A DNA stretch of 64,000 bases, from NCBI GenBank assembly GCA_000711775.1, contig ARYC01001907.1, positions 1-64,000 of the forward strand. The letters run 5' to 3'. Position numbers and translations under genes: made by a program. Positions 1 through 8,871 of the stretch are shown one piece after another. Position 1 is the stretch's first letter; each line of letters opens with the position of its first letter. Source of the DNA: Oxytricha trifallax. Taxonomy: Eukaryota; Ciliophora; Spirotrichea; Sporadotrichida; Oxytrichidae. The notes beneath the pieces are model-generated. The model was not told where the DNA came from, made no database searches, and worked only from the letters and a program-made list of their open reading frames with translations.

Positions 1-467
1 CGAGAGCATTTGTATATATGTTTTCTATAATTTACTAACTGTCCCCTATTTATTTTTAAGTGCATTTTTATTTATATAGTTTTTCTCAAATTTTTCTATT
101 TGAGCGGAACTAGTATGTAAAATTATTTTGTATGCATAATGTGATGTATTGTTTACCAGCGCTTAATTTGCATTCAATGTTTATTCATCGTATAAATCCC
201 TTGAATTTTTAACTTTCCCTTTAGTTCTTATATTCAGAAGTTATTTTATCTTCATTTTTCAAAGATTAGGTTTAGTATGTATCTAAAAACAAAAATGTAA
301 GTAAATTTAATGGAAATTGAGTTTAAAAATTGATAATAAAACTTACTTTGCTTTGAAATGCTATTGTTGTTTTAGATGGACCAGATCCATTTTTATTAAT
401 AACAATGTAATAAATGTCTGTTTTAATTAATGATAATGACAATTTTTGATTTTCATAAAATTCATAT
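1..467. other. AT-rich flank without a recognisable gene
   Basis: No motif, repeat array or sustained protein-like frame was found on either strand with the ciliate code. The similarity to the decayed TBE copy at 13692-14905 begins only at about position 468. Confidence 0.6.
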
Positions 468-1325
468 ACAATAATAGATTGAGGGTGAATTGCATAACTT
501 TCTCGCCTGAATCTTCACTATACCAGTTAAAATTGAAAAATTGGCAACCTTTACTTTTAGGCATATACTTCTATGTTATTATCATAATTTTTGTACCAAG
601 TCTTACTCAAGATGCAATAATTATATTTAGAATTAAACTGAAGTCTTGATGAGTTTCAAGTGTGATTGAAAAATCAATCCATAACCTAAATCTATATATA
701 AAAAACAATTAAAACTCCAGCAAGTAACAATATTCTAATTCCTTATAGTATAAGCCAAAATATTTTTAGAATTCTAGTGTAGACTTCAGTCTAATAGAAT
801 CTGGACTGGTACTGATGAAAGAAAAATAAAATTTAATCAGTTATTGAAGATTGTGATTTAATTATTAAAGAGATCCAAATAATTGCTATAAAATGGCACA
901 GTAAAGTCAATGACTCTCTTCACTCTATTGAAATAATGCCATTTTTCTTATAAAAATTTGCATTAATCTGTTGAGAGATGCTCATGTCATAAAACTTGAG
1001 ATGAAAATTTGCAGCTCTCTAGTCAAATGGAAAGAGCCTGAATTGGAATGCTAAGAGCATTAATACCTGATAGTTGAAACAAGTTGACGCAAAAGCTTTG
1101 GATTCGCACAATTATTTAGCAATGGTTTTATTTAGTCTATATTAATACTAGTTCCATATCTTAGCTTAATCAGCAAATTTAAAGATTTCTCATCATAAGT
1201 AGACCCTTAAATTTGCTAATTCCCATTACTCATTTTGCAAACTGGCCGATATTAATATGCTATACTAAATAAGACCTTAATTATACCTTAAAATCAAATC
1301 AATAAAGTATCTCATTATTGGGTTT
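468..1325 (-). pseudogene. Decayed TBE transposase fragment (inverted copy 1)
   Basis: Read on the minus strand, this stretch matches the 42-kDa DDE transposase of the better TBE copies in the window. The segment around the tract TTTACTGTGCCATTTTATAG (minus strand, near 890-915) matches the same tract in the copies at 14113-14135 and 32650-32675. The frame is broken by many indels. It is the closest relative of 13692-14530, and the two share a roughly 190-bp insertion between the first and second catalytic-Asp regions that other TBE copies lack. They therefore derive from one already decayed ancestor, now in inverted orientation about 12 kb apart. No TBE terminus is attached. Similarity ends abruptly at about 468 and 1325. 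Confidence 0.8.
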
Positions 1326-1434
1326 ATCAGAATGTGTAGTTATCTTACGTTATGAATTATAAATCAAAAAATAAATATTAATCTATATTGTTAATTTAAA
1401 AAAAGCAATCTATCGTCATTTATTTATTAATAAA

Positions 1435-1454
1435 CCCCAAAACCCCAAAACCCC
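1435..1454 (+). repeat. Internal C4A4 telomere-type repeat
   Basis: The tract is CCCCAAAACCCCAAAACCCC, the telomere unit of Oxytricha/Stylonychia nanochromosomes and the sequence at TBE ends. Unlike the two good TBE termini, the bases inside it do not match either TBE inverted repeat, and no matching G4T4 tract with the same neighbour was found in the window. It could be a truncated end of another telomere-bearing element, or a telomere addition captured in the germline. Confidence 0.75.
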
Positions 1455-1539
1455 ATGATGGTCACGAAGTCAATTTTTATGAAAGTAAATAAGTAAGTTA
1501 TATTATATAAGTAATGAAGTAATAAAGTAAATTTGAGAA

Positions 1540-2950
1540 TCATTAAATAGCTTACTCTTGTATTGAGTAAATTTTCTTGGTTATTTTATCATATAAAAAG
1601 TTCTTACCTTCAATAATTATGAATCTAACTTGATCATTTCTCTAGTTAAATCTCTAAACAGTTTGAATAACTTCATTTTCTGATCCAGGATTCATAATAG
1701 GGTTTTAACTTGTTTGAATTTTATTTTGATTTTGTTCTAATTGATTGTTTTAAGTTTGTTAATGGGGGTTTTTTTCATTCTTATTTTTTAATTCATTTTT
1801 CTCCAAAACAGTAACTCTTGCGTTTACTAGTTTAATATTGTTATTTATTACTTATAAGCTATCTTTTTCAGAAGTTTAGAAGTCAGCTATATTCTTGTTG
1901 ACGTGGTCAACAACGGTTTTAATGTTATTATCACAGCTGCTTATTTGTTTGATTTGGGACTCTTTGATGGCTGTAATTTACTCTTAAAAATTCAATTATC
2001 TCTCTTAAAGTTAATTTATCTTGACTTAAGCTTCATCAACCTTTTTGTTTATCATTAAATTTTACTCATAAGCTTTTTTTACATGAATTGCGAGAGATTC
2101 TTATGAAGCTATGCCAAGAGTAGGTGCTCCTTTTTTTATATCGGTAACTAAAATCTTAAAAGCATCTTAAATCTCTTCTATTCCTTCTCTTACTTATTGT
2201 TAGATTTAATTGGCATCAGAGGTTTTGAGAATTTTTTCTAGCTCTTCTACTCTCTCAATAGTTAATGAGACATTTTGATTCAGTTTCTCGTATATTTTAG
2301 TTTCTAAAAACTCAGGGACTTATACTAACAATCTATCGTACATATCAGACATAGCATTTATTGTCATTTGTTTATAATTTTTTGCTATTATTTCTTCAAC
2401 CTTATCCAAATTAAGATAAGTTCCGTCCGAAAATGATTGAGAATCTTCAGTTTCAGTCAAATTCTAATTAGAGCTTAATGATTCAAAAACTGGCTATGTT
2501 TATTTATTGGCTTATAACTCCTTCTCGGATGTGCTAGAGTTTTCATCACCTTCTATTTAGTCAAGAACTGGGGTTTCATTTTAATTATTTTTCTTTGATT
2601 GATTTCCATTTAATTTTATTTAGTCGTCCTTTTTTCCTGGGGTAGTGAATTTATTATCACTTTTTCAATTATTTAAGGTTGCAATCAACCAGTTCTTATG
2701 AGTATTTATTGAGCTTGTACCAAACTTTTTATGCAATTCTATTTTAACATCTTTGAAAGTTTTATTCCCCATAATCTTTTGCTTCTTGATGTACTCTAGT
2801 ATTTTATTTTTAGTCTCTTCTTTTTTAAGTTCATCCAATTAATTTTCATTAAAAAATTCTGCTGTATAATTTGAAGGTTCAGAGGATTCCTCAATTTACT
2901 TTTGCTTTTTTTAGCTTTTTGACTTAATTTAAAGTCGATTGCTTACTCAT
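1540..2950 (-). CDS. Coiled-coil, Gln/Asn/Lys-rich protein of unknown function (two breaks)
   Basis: With TAA/TAG read as Gln, a frame of about 470 codons runs from an ATG at 2950 (MSKQST...) to TGA at 1540-1542. Two defects are seen: an in-frame TGA at 2665-2667, and a one-base phase change in an A-rich run near 2905. An intron there was sought but no placement restores the frame. From the N-terminus the product has a basic segment, a compact region with hydrophobic spacing (IKKQKIMGNKTFKDVKIELH), a low-complexity Ser/Gln/Asn linker, then long heptad-like stretches (DKVEEIIAKN; VNKNIADFQTSEKD). It ends in a small globular-looking tail (VRFIIIEGKNFLYDKITKKI). I recognise no family. A structural or DNA-binding role is only a guess from composition. 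Confidence 0.55.
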
Positions 2951-3709
2951 TAGGTTTATTATTTTTAAAAATTATTTCCCCCCTTTTATAGTCCCAAAAT
3001 ATACTAATCTTAGTAACTCCAAAATTAGAAGTAAAAGCTTCTTGAAGTATTCTTATTTACATTAAATAGTTCTTCATTTGTAAAATCAGGATTTTTTTAA
3101 AGATTCATTATTAATTAGTGGTTTTTAAACTTAATATTTTTATTAAATTGTTAGATTTTAAGTTTTTCAAAAATTTTACCAAAATATACCAAAGTCTATT
3201 AAACTCTCATAAACTCTACTAAAGTCTACCAAAGTATAATAGACTCTACCAAAGTCTACTATCCCATATTTATAAAAATCAGAAGTTTTTTGTGTGAATT
3301 AGTCAAATGAAATTTTCATTATCATTTTTTAGTTTTATTTCAAAAAATTGTTCGATTATTTTAATTTTCACAAAGCTAACTTTTTAAAACAAATTACTTC
3401 CGGACTCTTATTAGAAGAATTGGAAAATTATATAGCCCAATTTATTCAGAAAAAGTGATTGGTATAATGAAAAACTTTTTTTTCTTTAAAAATTTTAGAA
3501 TTTTTTTGAAGTAGTTTATATAAATTTATGAATGAATTTTATCCAAGTGCATTTGGCAAAGGATTTAAAAGAAAGTCAAAAAGCTGTGTTGTATTATGAG
3601 ATTATTTAATTTTAATTTTAATTAAAAGATAATAAGGATTTAAGACTAAATTAAAAATTTTAAATAATAAAATTAATTTGTTTAGCTCAAAGAGTTATAT
3701 CGTTATGAT
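2951..3709. other. Intergenic AT-rich stretch with a short tandem array
   Basis: No gene was seen. The stretch contains the approximately 10-bp tandem array at 3181-3258, then plain AT-rich DNA up to the stop codon of the TBE-interrupted gene at 3710. Confidence 0.5.
3181..3258 (+). repeat. Degenerate 10-11 bp tandem repeat (AAAGTCTAC family)
   Basis: Seven or eight imperfect units of the form ACCAAAGTCTACT / AAACTCTACT follow one another, for example AAAGTCTACCAAAGTATAAT then AGACTCTACCAAAGTCTACT. The array is strand-biased and lies between two genes on the same strand (1540-2950 and 3710-8686). Confidence 0.7.
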
Positions 3710-6700
3710 TCAGAAGTTATTATTCTATTAAATAGGTCCCGCAATTTAAGGACAGCCTTAGTCATCAAGAAGTCCATCATTCTGAAGTTAATGAACTAAC
3801 TACTTGTAGTTCATTAAATCATCAATTTGCTCTCTCATTCCCTGAAATTCTTGTCTCATTCTTTCATTATTTTCCAGATACTTTTGTTTGCTCTGTCTGG
3901 GCTATTGATTCAAAACCCCAAAACCCTTTCAGTAGTTTGATTGAGTTTTTGATTGATAAAAGTAGACTATTAGTGCATACTTTATATGGGTTTTAATAGG
4001 GTTTATGTAGGGGTTTAATGTTTAAATGTAATGTATCGTAGTGTGTATTAGAGGGGTTTTATTTTTACTATTCACTCAAACTATACCTTGGCATCATGTG
4101 CTAATTTTCTAAATTTGATATCTCCTATCCAGTTGATCATTTAGTCTATTGTTTGCTCTTGCTCTGTGGTTTGGTCTTAAGATAATCTGCTCAGCCATAT
4201 CTTTCATTTTACCTTTTATCTTATTCTAGTCTAGATATTGCTATATTCTCTGTTTTGAATCTTTCTCTCTCTTACAGCTATAGTAATCATTTCTATGCAT
4301 ATCGCATTCAGCAATAATTGCTGCTAGAGCCCATACATCCCACTTAATATCACCATCTCTCCAGTCCTCCCTTTCTGGAAAGTATCCAGGAGTACCATAA
4401 ACGTTGCTAAGTCCTGAAGCTTCAATTCTTTATGATCAATTGAAATCAATTATTACTACTCTGAGAGGTGAAAAGTCAAGCATAATATTCTCAGGTTTCA
4501 AGTCTCTATGAACATACCCTAAAGTGTGCAGCTCTTCTATGCCTTTGCAAGCATTTGTTAGAATAAGAGGTAGCTACTTTGGAACTCTTTAATCTTAAAT
4601 GTAGTCTCTTAATGTCATTTAATATAGAGGGAGGCGAAAAGTAACATGATCTTGAGCAAGCAGTATTGCATCGAGCTTAATTATAAATCTGCACTGTCTA
4701 TCCCTTGCTTTAGTAAGAGCTTAGTACTCATTGACAAATTCCATTTGATACTTGTCATCGCATTGAAAGTAGTTGAATGGATAAATCTTGTATGCGAACT
4801 GCTTATCAGTTATGACCTTTTTCTCAAACTTGTCCTCAAGTATAAGATAACTTTCCTTACATTCTTTAAGGTCAATTACATTTAAAATTGGAAGCTTTAG
4901 TGCTTGTATCTTCAGAGTGATTTTCACTAACTCAGAAGCTAGGAGGTTTCTAACTGCTTTAATAAGCTTATTTTCTTTCTTAACTCTTTGTTCCAAGGAT
5001 TCTAAAGGGTCTCTTGGCTTTCTTTTTTGAAGGAAGACCTCACCAGTCTCAGGATCTATGACTTCAAACTTCTTGCCATGATGGTTTTATAGGTGAACTT
5101 TTAAATCCCTTGAATGGTTATATTGCTTATTGCAATTAGGGCAAAAATATTTTCCATCTATCTTATCATGCTTAAGATAGAGCTTTGGCTTGTTAGAATG
5201 CAACTCTAAGATATGACGCTTAAGAGCAGATTTATAAGTGAAGTTCTTCTCACACTCTTCACATAAATGTAATGCTTTAATTTCTTTTTTCTCTTCCTCC
5301 TCTTCAACCATTTTTATTGGAATTTCGCATTGAATTTCTTAGCTCTGCATTTTTGTCTAACAACTGAATTGTTATTCAAAGTCTGAGACCTAAGGTTAGA
5401 GAATTTCAGGTTCGTACTAGGTAAATGCATCACAAGTCTCATTTTTCTTTTGATTCATGAAGGAAAGTTTTTGCTGGCTAATGCCAAGTAATGCCGATTT
5501 TCTTAGTAAGTTGCCGCTCATTTTATAAATACTATTAATAATTATATAAGCTGTTTAAATTCTACCTTTATATACAAGTAAGAGCATATCCTCAAAGATT
5601 TAGAGAGGTTTAATGGGAACAGAGTGAGAGATATTAGTTTTATATTTCTAAAATTTTGAGATAATTTATATTTTATTTCATCCATTTTATAAATTAAAAT
5701 GCACCTAAATGTGTTTTGGGGAGTTAGGTGGTGCTCCTAATTATGTTCTCGTAAATTTAGGAGGGGAAGTTTTAAAATTTAATTTTTTTAATGCACCACT
5801 CTAATACGGTTTTGAACTTTAATTTAACCTCCTAATTAAGTTTTAAATAAATTAGGAGCACCACCTAATTAAATTAATTACTATTAGGAGCAATTTAATG
5901 GAGAAAGTTTGATAAAAATGGAACTCAAACTCTGAAACTTGGAGAAAGTTCCTCCATCTTTATCTATTTATCTGATTCAGGTTGACCTCCAAGTGGATCT
6001 CCCTATTTAGTAGAAAAATTTTAGTAAGTTTAGAATGGATATCCATAATTTTAAATTTCATTAACATTTATAGAAACTGGAAACAAGATGGAGTCTATGA
6101 ATGATGCAATGAAGAGAATTTAATCTCAAGATTTAATAGGAAAATTCAGAAGTAAGGAAGATCTTTACAGATACTTGGTATAGCAAGGTAAGTTTTCACT
6201 TATAACTAACTTATTAACCATAGTTGGATTGTTCTTGCCAACACAGGAGGGAACAAAAATATCATTCTTAAAAGCATTGTTAAGTGAAGAGAAAAAAGCT
6301 TTTAAGTCTAATGAAATCAGAATGATCGAGAGACCTAACTACCCTGAAATATCAGTGACAAACCTATATGACGATGCTATGAGTGATCCGGGCGTAGCTC
6401 TCTACCTTCCATCAAAGCTATAGCTCTCTATAAGTTGCCAGAGAGAAACTTCTTCTTTGGTGTTCTTGCAACTCTGAAACCTGAGTACTTAAATGAAGTC
6501 ATTTAAGAAGCTCATAAGAAACGATACAGCATCTCTCCTGAAGAAAAAGAGAAGCAAGGTATTAAGATAAGTGACACCTGGCTGTAGGAACTTCAAAAGC
6601 ATCCTTTCATCTCAAGTAAGCTTAGTCTTCTAACTTTATAGAAAAACCCGGTACTGCTATATACTTGATGAAAGAGCGCAGCAAATTAAACAGAGAGAGA

Positions 6701-8686
6701 AAGTCTCAAGTAAAACATGAATTGAGTAAGAGGCTCTTCAAAGATTTATAAAAGCCAGAAGAGATAACATAGATGCAGGAGCTGGCACTAAGAGAAGAAA
6801 CATGGGCCCAAGCAAGCCTTAAGAGGAAGAAAAGAAAGAGAAGCCAATTCCCTTTACAGGAAAATTTAATATGTGAACTTATTCATTCGTTTAAATCTAA
6901 AACTTATTTATAAACACAAAATCTCCCTTCTCTTGCACGTACTTTAGCTTTATCATCGCTGACTCTCTTAGCAGCACTCTTAATAAAATCTACTGTATCT
7001 ATCTTTAAGTCCTGCATCAAGTGATAGAGTAGCAATTTCTTATAATGACCTTTCAATAACCCCCAATATAATTCAATACCATTGAACTGAGGACTGTAGG
7101 GAACATTAAATACAGGTGTTATGTTGAGCCTTTCATATTCCTTCCTTGTGTCTTTAGTTTTATGGACAGATAAGTTATCAACAAACAGAATAATCTCTTA
7201 GTCAGCGTACTTATCTCTGAGTTATTACAAGAACTTTATGTATTATTCGGTCTTTATAGAACGAGGGTGGATAACATAAGTCTCGAGGCCATTATCTTCG
7301 CTTATTCCACCAAGAATTGCATGAGTTTAAACCTTAACCTTTTAATCATATAATTCAATGTAGCTATATCTTTTATACCAAGACCTTGATATAAAGGTAT
7401 TAAACGTGAATACTGCCTCATAAGCGTGTATGAACTAAATATTATTAGTAATAGCCCTCTGCATTTAATCGAATATATAATTTAAATTATCCTTATAAAA
7501 TGGAACATTAAAGTCAATCACTCTCTTAATGCGATTGAATGTCTTGTAAGATATTCCGTTCTTTTATATATGTTAGCTATCGATTAAGCAGATATGTGAA
7601 GCTCAGGAAAGTGGCGATGAAACATCACAACCCTCTAGGCTAGAGAAAAATGAGCCCAATATTTAAGAGTCTTATCATTAATAAGATAGTCAATATGATG
7701 CTGCTAAAATTTTCGAGGTCTTTTAGGCTTAGAATTAAGATGCTATCTCTTTAAATTCAATGCTAATAGACAGTGAGACCTCACAGTTGCAGGAGATTTA
7801 TGAATAACCTTGCTATAGACGTATAATTAAGAATAGGTCTGAGTTGATCACCATATTAATCACATCCATAACGCAACTTAAACAATAAATCTATATAATC
7901 ACTGTCATAAACTGACCCCAAACCTCTCATTTACTCACTTAAAATACTAATATTCAAACATTAAAACCCTACATAAATTAAAACCCTAAAAGTATGCACT
8001 AATAGTCTACTTTTATCAATCAAAAACTCAATCAAACTACTGAAAGGGTTTTGGGGTTTTGATTGTTATCTTTCATTTCCTCATTAACATTGGGTCTTTA
8101 TCTCCTCTTCGCTGATTACTTTAGTAAATATGCTGATCTTCCTTTTTGAACTAAAAAGAGTATAGAAAATGTTTAATTTTAACACTGTAGTTAATAGAGT
8201 TATTTAAAGCTGAAACGAATTCTGGCATCATGTGTACGACCAAATTGTTTGACTAGTCAAGTCTTTATCTTCTCATAATTTTTGCATGCTAAACCATGCT
8301 ATTTATGCCTTCTTAGTCCAATGAAAACAATATGTCGACAATCCATTTTTTATCCAAATGGAGCCAATCGCATTGATCTGGCAAGTAATTTAAAAGTGAA
8401 GGCTTAGTTTAGGCATACTCTAGAAAGTCATCAGAGGTTAAACCCTCTATTTAAGGCACAGCTGCAACAATAACATCTGTTCTTTTCAAATACTACAAAG
8501 TCATTATTTTGCAAATATTACCTCCTTGTTCCCATTTATGATACTTCTAAAAAAGTAGACATTAGTACAATTCACTTTTGGCAAATACGCCCCACACTCT
8601 TAAGTTAAGAAATCATAAAGTTCCTTTTTACTCCCAATTTTTTCCCTCAATTAATTTATATTTATTTCTTAAAGTCTTTATTCCAT
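3710..8686 (-). CDS. Unknown 252-aa protein gene, two introns, split by a TBE
   Basis: Read on the minus strand from ATG at 8686, exon 1 (8686-8522) encodes MEQRLQEININQLREKIGSK and onward through ELYDFLTQECGAYLPK. A 29-nt intron (8493-8521) separates it from exon 2 (8492-8186), which includes YLPDQCDWLHLDKKWIVDIL. A 35-nt intron (8151-8185) leads to exon 3, which starts at 8150, is cut by the TBE, and resumes at 3907 down to TGA at 3710-3712. Joining 8065 to 3907 with a single ATT copy gives an uninterrupted frame that reads straight into a coiled-coil C-terminus (ENNERMRQEFQGMREQIDDL). Total coding length is 759 nt including stop. I do not recognise the family. The aromatic/Lys-rich core may be a small globular domain. 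Intact splice signals and frame argue for a functional, macronucleus-destined gene or a gene of a larger mobile element. It diverges from the transposase gene starting at 8872 across 185 bp. Confidence 0.72.
3911..3983 (+). repeat. TBE left terminal inverted repeat
   Basis: Seventy-three bases, identical to the reverse complement of 7989-8061, starting with C then A4C4A4C3. Beyond base 73 the two arms stay similar but differ by small indels, so the original repeat was somewhat longer. Confidence 0.95.
4076..5521 (-). pseudogene. TBE 57-kDa zinc-finger/protein-kinase gene with one nonsense codon
   Basis: A 481-codon frame (ciliate code) runs from ATG at 5521 to TGA at 4076-4078, matching the size of the family's 57-kDa product. 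Two C2H2-like zinc fingers lie at about residues 87-140 (CEECEKNF...RHILELH; CPNCNKQY...LKVHL). The second half is a protein-kinase-like domain with the catalytic loop YVHRDLKPENIML (about residues 335-347), DFN in the place of DFG, and GTPGYFPERE in the activation segment. A single in-frame TGA at 4436-4438 (codon 362), at a position where the copy at 34637 has Arg, truncates the protein just after DFN. CGA to TGA is a one-base change. Its role in transposition is unknown in my knowledge; the kinase resemblance is clear from sequence. Confidence 0.88.
5522..6088. promoter_or_regulatory. Divergent promoter region between TBE 57-kDa and 22-kDa genes, with inverted repeat
   Basis: The two genes diverge from this 567-bp gap. 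It contains a 19-bp perfect inverted repeat (TAGGTGGTGCTCCTAATTA at 5724-5742 and its complement at 5850-5868), and further AATTAGGAGC-like words. In the TBE at 32122 the same gap has a different but analogous set of repeats built on AATTGGTACC. A bidirectional regulatory or origin role is inferred from position only. Confidence 0.5.
6188..6223 (+). other. Intron 1 of TBE 22-kDa gene (36 nt)
   Basis: GTAAGT donor, TAACTAAC branch-like word and CCATAG acceptor. The homologous copy at 33942-33977 (minus strand) is also 36 nt, has GTAAAA...TGCAG ends, and contains an in-frame TGA. This shows that the segment is not coding. Confidence 0.8.
6616..6641 (+). other. Intron 2 of TBE 22-kDa gene (26 nt)
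   Basis: GTAAGC donor, CTAAC branch-like word and TATAG acceptor. Removal carries the frame into the conserved KPGTAIYLMKE block. The other copy has a matching GTAAGC...TTTAG segment at the same place. Confidence 0.72.
6883..7930 (-). pseudogene. TBE 42-kDa DDE transposase, catalytic Asp lost
   Basis: The frame runs from ATG at 7930 (MRGLGSVYDSDYIDL) to TGA at 6883-6885, about 349 codons after allowing for two one-base losses (near 7809-7813 and 7559-7566, both in A runs on the coding strand). The family is IS630/Tc1/mariner-like with D...D34E. The second Asp (LFVDNLSVHKTK, Asp codon at 7177-7179) and the Glu (YSPQFNGIELYW, Glu codon at 7072-7074) are present and correctly spaced. The first Asp is replaced: the codon at 7420-7422 gives HAYEAVF where the copy at 32742 has HADEAVF. 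This copy should therefore be inactive for catalysis even without the frameshifts. Confidence 0.9.
7989..8061 (-). repeat. TBE right terminal inverted repeat
   Basis: Reverse complement of 3911-3983 with no mismatch. The adjacent ATT at 8062-8064 duplicates the ATT at 3908-3910. Confidence 0.95.
8151..8185 (-). other. Intron 2 of the TBE-interrupted gene (35 nt)
   Basis: Begins GTGTTA and ends in a pyrimidine-rich TCTTTTTAG on the minus strand. Removal (35 nt, not a multiple of three) is what puts the upstream exon in phase with the frame that crosses the TBE insertion point. If retained, the frame ends at a TGA shortly before the TBE. Confidence 0.65.
8493..8521 (-). other. Intron 1 of the TBE-interrupted gene (29 nt)
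   Basis: Begins GTAATA and ends TTTGTAG on the minus strand. It contains an in-frame TGA if retained. Removal joins the codon GAG (Glu) to TAT (Tyr) and keeps the frame. The size is in the minimal-intron range seen elsewhere in this window. Confidence 0.7.
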
Positions 8687-8871
8687 GGACTCAAACTGTC
8701 TGTGTTCAATTTAGGACCACAAATTTATTTTAAGTTTTTATTTAATTATAAATAGACCTAAAATATTAATTTTATCAGATTAATAAATAGGGAGCTTAAA
8801 TAACTTTACACTTAAAGTAATTCCTTAAGGAATAATATTTTACAGAGAAACTTATTTTATATAAAACAAAA

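Larger units (their letters stand above)
6089..6876 (+). pseudogene. TBE 22-kDa protein gene, two introns, two frameshifts
   Basis: Starts at ATG 6089 (MESMNDAMKRIQSQDLIGKF). Comparison with the copy at 33287-34077 shows two short introns, at 6188-6223 (36 nt) and 6616-6641 (26 nt, with CTAAC before the acceptor). After splicing, single-base losses remain near 6430 and near 6770. The stop is TGA at 6874-6876. Conserved blocks are YPEISVTNLYDDAM, NFFFGVLATL and EAHKKRYSISPEEK, ending in a Lys/Glu-rich tail. Function is unknown; it is a standard TBE gene. It is convergent with the transposase, and the two stop codons are 6 bp apart. Confidence 0.82.
3911..8061 (+). mobile_element. TBE: Near-complete telomere-bearing element (TBE), 4151 bp
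   Basis: Both ends read CAAAACCCCAAAACCC inward, giving inverted repeats of 73 identical bases (3911-3983 and 7989-8061). The flanks are the 3-bp target duplication ATT (3908-3910 and 8062-8064), fitting the known ANT target of Oxytricha TBEs. The gene order is the family standard: 57-kDa zinc-finger/kinase (-), 22-kDa gene (+), 42-kDa transposase (-), with the last two convergent. All three frames carry lesions: a TGA in the kinase, two frameshifts in the 22-kDa gene, and two frameshifts plus a catalytic Asp changed to Tyr in the transposase. The ends nonetheless remain perfect. The copy is probably not autonomous but still recognisable for excision. Confidence 0.95.

Noticed and set aside
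446..649. 67-codon plus-strand frame
   Set aside because: It is the antisense of the decayed TBE transposase fragment at 468-1325.
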